From positions 3,953,501-4,017,500 of the forward strand of contig NC_051104.1 of assembly GCF_901709675.1 (NCBI RefSeq): a stretch of DNA of 64,000 nucleotides, given 5' to 3'. The first letter of the stretch is position 1. Each line of letters opens with the position of its first letter. This DNA is from Syngnathus acus (taxonomy: Eukaryota; Chordata; Actinopteri; Syngnathiformes; Syngnathidae). Below, piece by piece: positions 24,076 to 38,382 of this stretch. Below the pieces are notes generated by a model that did no database searches, was not told where the DNA came from, and saw nothing but the letters and a program-made list of their open reading frames with translations. The position numbers and the translations under genes are program-made.

Positions 24076-26635
24076 TCTTTGTTTTGGAAAAGCTGGGGTG
24101 GGCATGACGGGGGGAGCAAGGGGAGAGGGAGGGGCTGACATGTGAGTGACAGTAAGTGACAAGCCCTGTGGACGGCATCCCGAGAGGCTCTCTCTGTTGC
24201 CAACAACCACCTTCCATCACCTTTCAGTGAGTAAACACATCAGAGAATCAGCACATGAAAGCATGCGGCGGCGTGTTTCGCTTGTCTCGCACAGGCGCGT
24301 GTGTTGCTGCGATAAAAAAAAAAACCCACGCTTGCGCACACCTCCGTTTTCAGCTCGGAAAATACACGCCGACAATTAAACCCCAACATGTTGAACGTCT
24401 CGCTGATAAGAACGCGATTGCTTACGGTAGCCCCCGTGCGCATTCCGAGCTCATCCCAGCAGTTTCTATTCACCTATTAAAGCCCTTTTTATCCTATATT
24501 CATTCCATGTGTGGCAAAAGAAGAAAAACAATTTAGGCATGAAACAGCATTGTCATGCTGAACAGAATTTTAATTACCAGCCCTCTCCTCCCTCGTGAGG
24601 TATCCCAGTTGGTGTGAAATAAAAGCAGAAAAGGAGATAGCGAGAGGGGAAGATGAATGAAAAGGAATGCATGCCTTTCTGAAGGGTAGACAGTAGCATT
24701 AACATACGCCGCTATTACAGCTTGATGGGGAAAAAAAAAAAAAAAGACTATCACAGACATTATTCAGAGACCATGGAGCGGATCACTTCAACCACCTGTA
24801 CATAAGAAGAAAAGAAAAAAAAAAAAAAGAGCGAAAACGGATCTATGAGTGTGCTGAAGTAGTTCGGCATGACATAAAATAATCCCGCAAAAAAATTAGT
24901 TGTCAGGGGTCACGGTATCGCATCAAGATGAGGTCATGACCCGAAAATGCCTCCAAAAGGGCATACAAAGTATTTTTTTTTATTTGAAGCTATTCTGTGT
25001 AGTATTTTTTTGGATATTATTGAATTTCCGTTCATACCCTTTGCCTAGCATAGCAACACACATTCCCACTTTTATGTCATTGTTAAGCGTCCTTGGTCCC
25101 GTATCCTTTATCCACAATAAAGTCAATCCATCCTTGGCCTGCTCCGATTTGATTCATCATTTATGAGTTGCAACAGTTTGACTTCTAACCCAATTATACA
25201 GATGTGTTGTGAGGTGTTTTATGTGTCTCCTAAAAGCTCTGTCAGACAGTCCCAATCATTTGCTATCCTTTAATACCACGTGGCCTGGAAGCTAGATCAG
25301 GCTTTACCCTCCAAAAGCATAACATGGCAAAGTGAACACAAGTGTTCATTTTGATGAAAATGTGATGATCCCTTGCATCCTCCCCCACCGACCTTTTTAT
25401 TCCCTCGTCCCTCATGATCCAGCCCCCACACCGGCGCCGTGAGCTCTCTGACAGCTCAGGGAGTCCCACTAACTCATCTTAGCCTTTGGAGCCGCGACAT
25501 CCTGCTTGTTTTATTTCCCACACGCTAAATTGAGTCGTAAAGACTTGTAAAAATAACGACAGGCCACGTTTTTTCTTTCTTTATTCCCTCAACCCCCCGC
25601 TAGCGCTCCCTCGTACGCCCACCTCTCTCTTTTTGGCGAGTCCCAGGTGGGCTGTTTTGTCAACCCATTTAAAAGGTGTGACACGTTAACAAGACCGGGG
25701 ATATTTACAAAACGCTGACCGGAGGGCGCCTCTGAATTCAGCAAGTCCTTTCAAAACTTCAAATGTATTCACCCCGATCGGTCATGGAGGCAGATCCAAT
25801 CCCGCAGTCAAAATATGCGTGGGATCTGTTTATACGTTATTACACGCCATTTTCCCGGGTCGTGGTGTGAACATATGGATGCAAACAAACACGCACGGGG
25901 TTAATTTTTAGACACAGTGTGAGAACACATGCTAAAGCCCAACAAGAGCAAATCCATCTCACATTCTCTTAATCTCACGCTGGTTACTCATGAACTCTCT
26001 CACTGATTAGTGGTCCCGTCAGCCCTTCACCTACTGTATGTTAAACAAAGGCAATAAAAATGAAGAGGGTGTTAAATTCAGCAAATAGCAATACAATTCA
26101 TTAGATGTAATTTGGTGACTGTGCACCTCATAAATTCCACTGTGGTGGTAAGATCTGCACGGCTACAGTACAGCCAAGGTACAGCCGGAATAATGCAAAG
26201 AATTCTTTCTCCCTGCAGCCTACGATTGCTCTCAGTGACGAGTGTACAATAGAGCCACAAAGAAGGACGATGCTGCATAAAAAATACATGGGAAAAAAAA
26301 AATGTCTTCCAGTATTGAATTGCAGCCTTTAGACGTTTTCTTTTTTTTACAGACGATTTTTTTCCTTGAAGGGTATTCACATCTATTTAACTTATTGTTC
26401 AGGGCAGACACATTGCAGAGAATAGTCAGACACGTTTGACAGCCAACAAGGTAGATTGCTTCAATTTAAATGGTTCCCTTGCGGCTTTTTAGACCAAGCC
26501 GGAGTAAAGCCGCGTTCATGCTTTCTATGTCTGTAATGACTCAGTGTGCAAAACTTTATGCGAAGAACTTTAGCTACACTTTCCAAATCTAAGAACCGAT
26601 ATAGGAGTGGCATACCAATTTTAAATTTGTTTCCA

Positions 26636-26850
26636 TCATATTATATTATATTATATTTACATGTATTATTTATTTATTTATTTATTTATGATTACTTATG
26701 GGACGTTATATTATTTTATATTATTTTACATTATATTTATTTACATTTGTTATTTATTTATTTATGATTACTTATGGGACGTTATATTATATTATTTTAT
26801 CCATCCATCCATCCATTTATTTATTTATTTAGGATTACATATGGGACGTT
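26636..26850. repeat. AT-rich tandem repeat with a GATTACTTATGGGACGTT core
   Basis: The 18-bp core GATTAC(T/A)TATGGGACGTT occurs three times (26690-26707, 26766-26783, 26833-26850) at spacings of 76 and 67 bp, separated by TTTA- and ATATT-rich spacers, with a short ATCC run before the last copy. Open frames through it (YLFIYLFI-type) are low complexity. Confidence 0.85.
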
Positions 26851-29708
26851 CATGTTGGCAAGCTTTATCTGCTGGGCCCTTTTACGTATGGAGATGCCAG
26901 CCGCTGCCATTCAAGAAAGTTGTACTTGCTTCTCCTTGAGGACTCATCCATGTGTAAAGGAGGGACACTCACCGTCTGCCTGTTGAAGGGGAAAAAAAAA
27001 AAGTGCTTTCCATGCTTGCAGTGTCACTATGGATCTGTGTCACTTCTCTACACTGAGAAAAGATGACAGTTATTTTCATAGCCAGGTTTGAGCTTGTGCA
27101 CGCTACTGTGGTTCCCATTCAAAAGGAGAAATTAAGAACTGAGCAAGTGTTTACTGCAGTCCCCTGGAGGCGACAGGATTACATAGGATTTGGCTTGCGT
27201 CCAAAGAGGTCTCTTGTCAGTGCTCCACCAGACGCACTTCCAACTCATCTTCAAACTCTTAGTGATAATTCCTCCATGTCAAAGCAAGAAACGTATTGAT
27301 TTTGAACGGGATCCAACACAGACTGGCCAAGGTGGCTAGGTTCAAAGATCAAAACAGTAAAGCATGTTCCTTTCCAGAGCTTCTGCTGCCTTCTTCAAAT
27401 CGTCAGGGATTATTGTCTTCGGACACAGCAATAAATATATTGATTTTCTGCAGATACAGTATCTGACCTGTGACGTTGGGGGATATCTGAAGCCTAATCT
27501 TAGATAAGTAGCTACATGGTCCCTGGTAAACCTCTGGGCGAGAAAGCTTCGAGCATTCAGAGGTTATCAGCGATGGAATTTATTCATTTGGAATAATATG
27601 CAATTTCGCCACTCTACTGTTTAATTTCCAGATGATTAGTTTGCTAATCTGCATGGCAATTTGTAGTTTGGAAAATAGAAGCTGAAAAGGCATTTTGAAT
27701 CAATCAGGAAAAGCCGTAATGGTGTTTAGGAGCGAAGATGTATAAAAAGACGGAGAAGTATCGATTGTGGAATGTTTAGTGATGTGGGCAAGATGGAAAG
27801 CAACAAGAGAAGAGATGCCTCTTATAGGACAGCAGATATATTTTGTGGGTAAAAAGATGATTCAATAAGACATGAATTGTGAATGAAAGGGTTTGGACAG
27901 CGTGGGGAATCTGAAGCGATGGGTGGAGTCAAAGAAAATGAAGCAGGAATTTGGGCCTTCATTAACTTTCATCAAAGCTTTTGTTCATGAATCTAAACTC
28001 AATTTGACATCAAATAAAACTATGTTGAGTTGACCAATATTTTTAGCTTCACTAAGTTTTGGAATAAAGGCAACATATTTTTCATTTGGAGTTGAAAACC
28101 TAATTTCGTCAATGAACCCACTCGAAATCAGTCACGTGCAAATTCTCAAATTCGAAATTAAGCTATTTGACCCAGAATGCAAAAAAAATAAACGTGTGTG
28201 AATGTGATTTATTCCCAAATTTTTATCCACGTCGGTCCCATTGGGACCTTCGAGTTTCCATCTGTACCACTTTCTTCTTTTACAGTGAAGAAAGTAGCAC
28301 ACATGCAATATCAGCAAGGAGAAAATAGAGTATCATCCTGAACTCGAGGAACACGATTCAAAGGAGCTTGTTATATTTCCGGCGCTTCAAAAATCTTTGA
28401 TTTAATCTAGAAGTTACTCTCTTTATCCTGCGTTTCCATGGAAACAAGTGAAGTTGGGGCAGGAAGGAATAAGCAGGGGAGGGAGGGGGGGGCTGATAAG
28501 GGGAGGATGAGAGAGGAGTGGAAGGGGGAGGAGTGATGAGGGGAGGGAGGGGTACTTTCATTTAGGAATTGAGGCAAGGGATGAAGGGATGAGGATTAGC
28601 TGTCACAATGAGGAAAAGGTGTCCGTCCTGTAGCTTCCTTTCCTCGCTCAAACTCCCTTCACCTCTGTGTCCTTGACAAGTCTGCTCACAAAGGTATTTA
28701 TCAGCCCCCATTCCATTAATTACCATCCAATTAGCTACTCCCACAGTGGAACTGCTGCAAGACTGCAGTGTCGAGTCGGTTCACTTAGCGAGTCTTGACA
28801 CCTTCATGTTTTCCACTTCCCTCAAACTCGCAGCAGTAGCGCCAGGCATCTTGTTCACAAAGAATCCCGAAGCCCGCTAATGCATCCATTTAAAACCGCA
28901 TTCATTCCGACACCAGATTTGCCACTAAATAGCTATTTCAGCTAATTGGCAAGGCGGCTTAGCTGCGTGTATTTGATTCCTGTTTCCTGCATGTTATTGA
29001 TACAAGCTTATTTAATGCCCCTCTTCACATCCTTCGTTCAAAATCCTCAAAGGGAGCAGAGGGTGCAAAGTTAAGAATGACTTCTAAGCAAGGGGGGAGT
29101 GGGGGGCTGAGAGAGTGGCGCTAATTGGCGTGCTTTGAGACTGTGGGCAAGGACAAGTGCGCGGTGTCTCGTTAGCATGGAATTAGCCTACGAGAGAGAT
29201 TTTGACCAATTGCCTCCAGCCAGCGCCATTGTGCACCTCTCGCCTTTTTTTGACAAGTGCAAAACAAACACGCTTGTGTGACCCCCCACACACACATCTC
29301 CACACAAACGCTCCGAAACTCATTAAGCCTGGATGCTAAAGACTAAATACCTCAAGAGCGTTTTAGCTGTGTACTTTGCATTCACTACAAATCCACTTTC
29401 AGTTTGTCATAACAAGCTCCTGCACACTTAAATCTTAACCCAATTACAAAGTAGCCATCCTCGTGGGTAACGAGCATATTTGCAGAGAGTATAAGCATGT
29501 TAGTATTTGTACTGTTTCTGCAGTACCGTGTGACACACTGACACACACACACTAACACCGCTCAGTGCCTCAGGCTGTTGACGGGTTGTTTTTCTATGTA
29601 CTGTTGAGGTCCCCCCCTCCGAAAAAAAAAAAAATTACTACCCACCCCCAGACTTGGAGTATGCTGACAGAGCAGCTGCTGAGACGAACGCACTTTCACA
29701 AACACATG

Positions 29709-29724
29709 CACACACACACACACA
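29709..29724. repeat. Short (CA)n
   Basis: Eight CA units within an A/C-rich neighbourhood. Confidence 0.7.
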
Positions 29725-30004
29725 TGGTGTGTGCTGCTTTGCGCTTTGATCAGACAGGCATGCAGCATTTGAGCGCAGGAAATATAACGCAATATTTAAG
29801 GTGATTGAGAATGTGTGATGAAGTGTGGGGCAAAAGTCTGACAGCTTTCATTAATATTCACTTCGACACTTCCTACCTGAAAATATATTTTTAATTACAA
29901 ATTTGGGCTGTGCATTCCCTTTTTGTTCGCTCTTTGCCGAGTTCTGATTGTATTCGAGTTGTGTAACTCAGCCTTGATGTCAAATAATGACACTTTTCTA
30001 TATA

Positions 30005-30403
30005 CCGTATTTTCCGGACTATAATAAATAAAAACCTAAAATTTTCTCAAGTGCGCCTTATAGTCCGGTGCGCCTTATATATGGACCAAATTCCTAAATT
30101 TAAACTGGCCCGAAGCATTGTGTCATGAAATCAATCATAAGTGGCCCGCTGAAGACTATGAATCATGAATCAAAAAGACTATGGATCATTATTTTGTGAT
30201 TATAAAGTAATTTGTTGCGTCTGAAGTTGAAATAAAAATGATAAAACGGAGAATGATTTGATTTGGATTAAAAATCTGACATGATGTATTAATGGTGAGC
30301 CTTATAGTCCGGTGCGCCTTATATAAGGGCAACGTTTTAAAATGGGCCATTCATTGAAGGTGCGCCTTATAGTCCGGTGCGCCTTATAGTCCGGAAAATA
30401 CGG
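30005..30403. mobile_element. TA-flanked ~400-bp inverted-repeat element C
   Basis: TA on both sides. The left end is CCGTATTTTCCGGACTATAA and the right end its inverse. The subterminal motif GTGCGCCTTATAGTCCGG is repeated on both sides. The interior (aaactggcccgaagcattgt, then catgaaatcaatcataag) is almost identical to elements at 56882 and 62447. There is no transposase, so it is non-autonomous. The left terminal repeat lacks the GGCGCACC portion. Confidence 0.88.
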
Positions 30404-31591
30404 TAGTCCTTGATGACACACATTGCAAGGCTCAATAGCACTTATGCTCCATGCTAAATGTAGTAGAAGGAAAGAACAAAAAGTTCTTAAGATGAAAACA
30501 TCAATAGCTTTCATGATGCATTAAACAGCTTGGAGTGAAAAAGTACATTTTTGTATTCACTTATTTCATTCAGTTAATTACGCATGCTAATGTTCTGTTC
30601 GCATCGTATGTGAAATGCTTCAGTCTCCAAATGAGGACGTGAGGTCGTTAGCATTCGCAACGCTAAAGTTAAACACATCGGAAAGGTGTAAGGAAAAAGA
30701 CAGCAAAAAACATGGACTCAATGGACTGATTACAGCCGTGACCTTTTATCTGATGGCTCACTAATTGAATCATGCGGTAAATAGATGATGATGATGGTGG
30801 CTGCGGCGATGATGATAATGAAGAAAATGGTGGGTATTTTTTTTTTCAAGGGAGGAGGTAATAGTAGTAATTGCCTTTTAAATGGAGGACTCTGTGAGAA
30901 AAGTCAAAGACATAAGGATGACATGAATAATACAAGAAGTAGCGAGATAAAACCAGAAGCCCTGAGCTTGCACTAAAATAGAACTAACCTCGCTATTATT
31001 ACTGACACAAAGCGAAAACGATCATTATGGGGACCATATACAGGCCGTTAGTAATTTGGAATGAGCAACTGAGCTCAAAGGTAATAGCACTGGAGGCGAG
31101 GAGAGCATGAATTTTTAAAAAGTTTTTCCGACTGTAAAAAAAAATCACAATGCCCCTCCAACAGCCGTCACGCTCAAAAAGTGCGAGACTCAACCGACTG
31201 CTATTTGCTACCACACGTTGCCCAGAATGAAATGATTGACATAATCAGAATCGTAATAATTGCCACGGAAATAGCGCTGCCAATCAGGCAATCATGTCAG
31301 TGTGCAGGCGATGGTAATTGGGAAACATGGTGACTGACAACATCAGTGTGAGCTGTCCCCACCAACACCTGCAACGCTGGCACAATTCACTCAGAGTAGA
31401 ATTGAGTCACGCAACAATGACAGGAGAGCCTTGTTGTAATAGCGTTGCACAAAAAGGGGAAATGTTTTTTTATGACTGACAAAAATGTGCAACTCATCGC
31501 ACAAGCTATTCAAGTTGTCACACTAAAAGAAAGGATCGGAAGAAAATCCCACTCTGATTAACCTGTCAAAAACTCAAAATTACAATCAGTG

Positions 31592-31720
31592 ATTTGATTC
31601 ATTCATTTTCTTCCACTTATGTTCAGGGTCAAGGACAAATCGGAGTCCGTCCCAACTGACCTCAAGTGAGTGGGGGGTACGCAGACCATTAGACGAGACT
31701 GGTGATTGCCAACCAGAGTG
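31592..31720. repeat. Diverged interspersed repeat
   Basis: Reads cattcattttcttccactta, then gttcagggtcaagg, then ccaactgacctcaagtgagt, then gggggtacgcagacc, a degraded version of the common fish repeat seen at 17306-17392. Confidence 0.5.
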
Positions 31721-32004
31721 CCGTGGCACACTAATGCTCCACCAGAGATTATCAAGGCTGCTGTGGGAAATTATCAGGCGCCCTACGTCGGCAATATCGT
31801 ACTCATTATGCATGACAAACTTTTAACGAGTCTATTTTATTTGTGACCTAAACCACAGTCATGAAATGAGACACCAAAGATGAAAAAAATAAGTCTACTT
31901 AAATTTACGTACTTTTAGTAAGCTACTTATCATGCTCAAAAATAGATACACAAATTTGTATGATGCATATTTAACTGAAAGGTACATAACAAGTGGCAAA
32001 TCAG

Positions 32005-32017
32005 CGCCCTCTATTGA
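32005..32017 (-). promoter_or_regulatory. Weak CTCF-like motif
   Basis: Minus strand TCAATAGAGGGCG matches the CTCF core at 11 of 13 positions. Isolated and weak. Confidence 0.15.
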
Positions 32018-35000
32018 CCAGACCTTTCCAGTGAAACATGTATTTATTTTGATTAAGACGTCTTTCACAACTTAAATTCTCAAGCCTAGAGGCAAATCAC
32101 CAAAGAAGTGGTCCTTAGCCATCGACTTTGTTTTTGTAATAATTATCTTCTATAGCAATTTCACTCAAGCAGTATTTAATGCTGACTTGGGAAAACTCCA
32201 CAGTGTTCATAAGGTAGAAATAAAATGGAAAAATCGTGTAGCTTGAATTTAAAAAGTGAAAATCGTGCCTAGCAAACTTCTGTCGTTTAGAAATGCTGAC
32301 CACTAACAATGTGGCTGCATTGCAGAAAAGCATTGTTGTAATTTTGCACATTTCATTCAGACGAACATATGTGTCACAAATGGCTTATATTTATTTTAAA
32401 TCAAACATTGGGAAGCCTTATGATTATGAGTTTTTTTAAATGTGCTCTTATTCACAATGAATCAACGGTAAGTTTACATAGTCATTGTGTGCTTCATTGA
32501 CTGTGCATAAGCATCAAAAAGTCAACTGTGCAGTAAAACCACACGAGATCTTCCAGATCTGTATGGTGTCCCGATTCCCTCCATGGGAGCCTTATTCCCA
32601 TTCACAGCCCTCCTGAGACCGAGAGCAGCAGCATCTTGGACTCCTCTGTGTGCCTTCATCCATTTCTTTACACTCAATGTCTTTAAGTCCTCCTTAACTT
32701 TTTAGGCATGTTGAGATGTGAATCACATTATCACGGATTAGCGGGCTGCATGGGACTCCATTACGATACATAATCGCCTTCTGCAGCGGCTGGGCTGTGT
32801 GTAATACTATTCGGCCCCTTTCCTCTACGGAAGGCTGGCGTGGTGAGAACAGCTGGCGCCTCTCTCTGTTATTATGACTAACATTATAAGGTTTTGAACT
32901 GTTGGTGTCACATTGCATTGTCCACTTTTGACCCTTTTGGACCCTCGTCTATTGCAACTATTACCTCCAATACGGCAAATTACATGAATTGAAATGTCAC
33001 ATCTCGGTTAGGCGGTTTATTCAAAACTGGCCATTATAAACAAACGCCGAATTGTTTTTATTATACGCTACTTTTCTCCTGCGTAGAATCGGTTTGTCTT
33101 GGGGCAGTTGGTTTTGCACTTTCAAATAACTGTGAAAGTCTGAACAACATATGCCAACAATGGTAATGGAGGGAAGAAGTAATATCTTGCTGTTTTTCTC
33201 AGCGTGTGCTTGGTTGATGGCCATAGTAGGAACACAAACGTCTTTCCGAGAAGAGTCTCGGAGAAGTAAGAAAATACTGCGGCAAAGTAGAAACTACAGA
33301 ATGCAATATTGCAAACTCTAAAGCTAAGACATGATTTTGTTTCTTTGCTCATTGTGCATACCAGCAGTGGTTACATCACCAGGATAATGAATATTACCGC
33401 AACCGCTCGAGCCATCATATTTTGATTAATAAAAAAAAAATAAAAAAACAGACATGTGTAGGATTGTTTGGATTGGCGTGATGTGTTTAATCTAATGAGC
33501 ACAATTTTCCCCTATTTAAATGAATGTATAATTGTGGCTTATCCTCCACCCCGTAAAGCAAGGCTGAATATCATCTTTCCTCAAGATCCCATTGTGGCCT
33601 CAAGTTGACTCAACCTTAAGTTCACCCCTCTTTACACACCCCGATTTCCTTGCCACGCTAATCTCTCGGGTGCATTTTACTTCACATGGCTCGCTGTTTG
33701 TCTCAGGCTTCCACTCGCCACCCCAGGGCAGGTATCAGTAATGGCCTATACAGGAAACAACATTGAAGCAAGGCGCCCGTTGTGTTCAACCTAATGAGAG
33801 CAGGAACCAACAAACACACACTGAGCGAACAAATTTGTATAGCTTCACATTGTTCTTATTGGAGCCACAGGGGAATTTGATTATTAAAAACGGTTCTTTG
33901 CAGCCACGTGACAGTTACTAGATTCTCGGGGCTTTTATGTAAAGTGGCACACTCAGAATGTTCAGTTAACAGCACACGGTGTTTAAATATAAACACCAGA
34001 CTGTACTTTGATTTTTTTCTCGTAATCTAAATTAGTAACAGTTACAGAAAGTCATGCCATCAATTAAACAAATGAATGTATCAAACAATTATTTCAGATA
34101 AATAAAGATACACCTCTCGAAATACATTGGAAGAAAAACTGGTACATCAGGATGTCTATGAAAATAATAATATAAAAAAAAATCTGTCTCAATATTTTTC
34201 CCCATTTACAGGAGGTCAGTTAAAATCAGTTAATATTCCTAAAATAATTATTGAAATTAAATTGAATTCTACCAGCTGAGTGTAATCAAATATTAATGCA
34301 GATTTTGTTTGAGGGATGTTTTTCCTAAATGCAAAAAGCAAGAGGGGGGGGGAAAAAAAAATCTTTCTTTCCCTTGAATGATCAGTGGCTGTAATGTAAT
34401 TCATGTGAATAATTACAGATAATCACGCTCAATTATGCACCTAATGCTAATATGACTAATAACGTGATTTAATGAACACAGCCCTGACAATTTGGAATAT
34501 ACCAAAGAAGATTATCACATTAATGAATGCAAGAATTATTGCTGTCAATTTTTTTTATGCGTTCTAAATTCCCATCATGCATCTCTATTTGTTGAGTGCA
34601 GACGTCAAAATATTCTCACAAGACATTTCATTAGGTACACCGGCGTGTGCGTGTTCAGCGGCTGACTTGGTGCGGTTTAAAAATATCATCAGAGGTGGTC
34701 TGGTAGTTGTTCCTTGTTATTTCTTTTTTTTCTTTTTTTTTTGGTCGGCCGAATGGTTGTGTATATATTTATATACATATATGTATAGTATGAACATATA
34801 CATACTTATGTGTATGTTTTTTTTTTTTTTGTTACGCGTTAACCAGTCGGTATACCGTTGACACTGATTGTGGTAAGTTGAAATATAAAAAAATGACCTT
34901 TGCTCAGGGGTGCCAGCGTCATTAGTTAAAGGTCAAACAAGACAATGCATTTAACATTAGCCACAGAATCACTGGCAAGGATATTGATCACTTTAAATCA

Positions 35001-35177
35001 CACCGGACCCCAAACTTCATCGGTCACAGTGTGAATGAATAAAGCTGCTAGTGCGGCATATTCCCCATTACAAATCTTGGCTTTGTTTAGATTACACGAT
35101 TATATGTAAAAATTGTGCACATCAAGTACTATTTGTGTATAAGATATGTGAGTGTTTGTGTGTGGGTCTTGCTAAGC

Positions 35178-35250
35178 CAGGGTGTCTAACTCATTTTTGT
35201 CACGGGCCACATCGTAGTTATTTTTTCTCTCAGTGGGTGGTGGTTATGAA
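35178..35250. mobile_element. hAT-like transposon terminus
   Basis: CAGGGTGTCTAACTCATTTT, then tgtcacgggccacatcgtag, is the standard end of a hAT (Charlie-like) family found across vertebrates. Only one end is recognised, so this is a truncated copy. Confidence 0.6.
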
Positions 35251-35257
35251 AAACCAT

Positions 35258-35340
35258 ATACAGTGAGGCCTTGAGATATGATTTTAATTTGTTCCATGAC
35301 CTCAAAACACAAATAATCCTGAAAAGTTGCACTCAACGTA
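35258..35340 (+). repeat. CAGTG-family interspersed repeat
   Basis: Begins TACAGTGAGGCCTTGAGATA, then ttaatttgttccatgacctc. The same family as 20640-20735 in the opposite orientation. Confidence 0.5.
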
Positions 35341-38300
35341 CGCAAAACTGAATTATGCCTGAACCTCATTTATCGTTTTTTCCTGTTCATCTTCTACTGT
35401 GGGGGTCTATTGGCGGTTGGAAAATCAGCTTAATGGTGTATTACTGCCACCAACTGATAATGTCCTTCCACTGCAAGGAAATCAATATGAATTGATGGTG
35501 GCGGAATGTTGTGAAGTTTCCTGCCGCCAATAAGTGTCGGAGTTCTGCAGCACACTCTTATCTCAAATTATTTGCTCATATCTTTGCTCATATCGTGATT
35601 ACACACCATAAATGTAAAACAATCTAATGAAAAAATTTAAGCACGATGGTAAATGAGTATGTTTTCATATTCATGACACTGCTGCACAAACTACACTAAT
35701 GCACACTGTTTCATAAAACAACACACCCCCTGTGTGTGTGTCAACCGGGCTACTTACAAAACCTTTTTGTCAGTTTTGCTGAATGTCAAGCTGTAACAAA
35801 ATTACCTTCACATAAAATTTAAAATGACCTCTTTTCCTGGCTATTTAGCTCATGAGCAATTCTAAATTTGGTGTACAAATTGCCTCAAAGACAGCATGTT
35901 CTTTCCAAAGGTCACTATAGGTTACCTGCTAATCGGTGTGACGGTGAGGTTAGCAGTGGGGGTTAGCGAGGAATAATGCATAATAACTAGCTTTTCCACT
36001 TGGTCCTGTTCTGACCGTATTGCATGAATGCAGTGAGATTTAAAAAGAGACCCAGATAAACAAACAGCAGGACAGTCGGAATTTCCTCAGTGTCGGTACA
36101 ATTTTGCCCAAAAATTAGTTGTGCATGCTTAAAAATTTGCAGCCATGATAGGTTGTTCCAGATTAAATTCTCAACAATCAAATTTCTGAATATTTAGTGA
36201 CACGGAAATCAGCAGTAGCATCTTTCGAAACAAAATAGCTACTATGAAAAATAATAAAAAAGTTAATCTGTGACTCAAGTGTGTATTGCACACCCTGTCT
36301 GGTCTTGATCGTGTGCAATTATAATAATTGTCAAATATTAAAAATGTCTCTGTCCCTCATAAAATATACAATACTACTACATTTTCAAATATTAAAACTT
36401 TTATAGTCCCTCGTGAATGTGAGACAGATTCCTCCGGCAGTTAAAAGGACACAGACATGTGTCTGGCTAGCGTTGACCTCTGGGCCCTGTTCACACACGT
36501 GACATTGCCATGCTCAGACTGATGTTTATAATGGAGGAACAGGACGACCTTTATGATGAATTAATAATTGATAGAGTAATTGGACTGGCCTGCTTCCTGG
36601 GTCAAGGAAGCCCAAGGTTTTGCCTCTTAAAGAGAGCCATTATTCTGCTTTGTGTGGCCAGCAAAGGGCAAACAGCAGATCAAATATTCACCATGAAGAA
36701 CGCACACACAATTAGCCCTGACCTAATATGGCTGACTTCACAGAAAGTCTCAATGCAAAGCTGGCCACATCTACTAGCGGTCACCTTGCAGGAGTTGGTC
36801 AACACTGCTGCTAATATGACCACTAACAACACTGGCGGGGGAGAATGATGTTCATCAGACTGTGTCAACAGACTGGCAGACAAATGGTTGAATATAAATG
36901 GGTTGGGGAAGGCGAGTGTTTTCACTGCAATTAAATTGGATCGCCACACAAATGCCCTAATGGGAGCTGAGACGTGAGCGCCTTGTCATGTATGTCACTC
37001 TTGATGTCATCCCTTTTCCCAGACTTCCCCAGATTGAGCTAATGCCAACCATCTTAAATGGCACCAAGGTTCGCATGTCAACTTTTGACATTGCAGATTT
37101 GTCGTCCATTAAGGCATAATGACGTTAAAGTTCTTCTATTATTTGGCGCTTAGCTGCACAATCATGCGAGGTCAAGTGAAATTGAACTCTGGTGTCTGAG
37201 TGCCTTGTAGAGTTTTGTAGTCATCTCTTTGAACACTAATGGTGCATTGTGATTTATGAGCTCCTCGGTTTGATGCTTGATATAAGAGTGCCTGTCAAGT
37301 CAATAAAGAAAACCAAAGACTGATATTTTTTTCCCCTGGTTGGTTTATAAAATGAAATCATTTTATGGAACACTGCAAAATCGAATTCCTTGCACTCGAT
37401 GCTCTCTTGGTAATTTTACTAAGCTAGTAAAAGATATTTAAAAGCATTTAAAACACAAATGAATTATGTGAAGCACATTGAAATATCTTGTGTATAAACT
37501 GTACTGTAAATGTTTAAGGTGTTTTCAATCCAACTCCTGTTTTGGATCAAATTAAATGTTGAGGCCATTGAGTTTATTATATTCCCCTCCCCCACCTGAT
37601 TATTAAAAAAAGGAATACAAGCTAAGAATGGCTTTCTTTTCAACAAAAATGGAACAGTCAAGGCTTGTAGCCCAGACGTCTGCTTTGAAATCTTTCTTGT
37701 AGCTCAGAGTGGTGTTGGCGCTCAGTCGATCACCTTGCAAATATTCTCTCAACAACATGACAACTGATTCCAACAGATGTGCAAAGATGAGGGCAGATGA
37801 GTGCACTGATATAAGAGAAGAAAAAAAATCGTCTGCTCTCTGAATGGGACTGGGGAAAAAAAATGCATTGCGACGTGCACATCAGACGTGAGCAAACTCC
37901 ACTGTAAAACCATCCCCTCCTTTTCTCTTCTTCTGTACTGGCGAGGGAGTCAAAGAATGCTTACACGTAGAAAGATTTCAAGGCTTTGCCATGAAGATCA
38001 AGGAGAATTTTTACTGTACTGGTGTGGAGTGAATAGTCCATGCTGCATTTGCAGAAGGGGTGCTATCTAATTAGTTATTCAAGCCCATCTCTGAGATGGT
38101 GCTTGGGGCAGGTGGGCCGTAAGGAACCGTCTGGAGCCCCGCTGTGATGAAAGACGTCTGCTTGTCACACGGATTTGATTGGGTGCTGTCGAATTGCTGG
38201 ATTCTGGTTGGATGGCACATCGGTAAAGTGGAACCTGAGCTTGGAGTCAATATTGAAGTGTGGCACCACTGTACTGAAAAAGCCACCGAAAGCTACAATC

Positions 38301-38382
38301 CAGCTTCACCAAGACGTGAGTGATCAGAAATTGAAAATCATAAAACAGCAAGCCGTGAACAATTGACCAATCTGGTGCAAAC

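Larger units (their letters stand above)
16917..26630. other. Downstream gene-free stretch 1
   Basis: No protein-coding or RNA gene recognised. It holds a degenerate interspersed repeat at 17306-17392, a CTCF-like site at 17696-17708, a TA-flanked element at 18664-18830, a C-run at 19644-19662, a repeat family member at 20640-20735, a retroposon tail at 21658-21735, a small palindromic element at 22749-22817 and a (CTG)n at 24054-24075. Blocks such as 19310-19620 look like conserved non-coding DNA. Open frames here are short and lack splice or homology support. Confidence 0.6.

Noticed and set aside
23837-24220. Minus-strand frames of 118-127 codons with Ala, Ser and Gln runs
   Set aside because: The runs come from the (CTG)n repeat read in three frames.
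30302-30514. Minus-strand frame with RRTFNEWPILKRCPYIRRTG, repeated at 57186-57389
   Set aside because: The shared peptide comes from the right arm of the non-coding inverted-repeat elements. There is no transposase domain and the frame breaks in the other full-length copy.
35408-35532. Inverted repeat TATTGGCGG / CCGCCAATA
   Set aside because: Only 9-bp arms and no target duplication, too weak to call an element.
36510-36848. 112-codon plus-strand frame in the gene-free region
   Set aside because: No recognisable domain, no splice or promoter context, and an overlapping minus-strand frame of similar quality. Consistent with chance.
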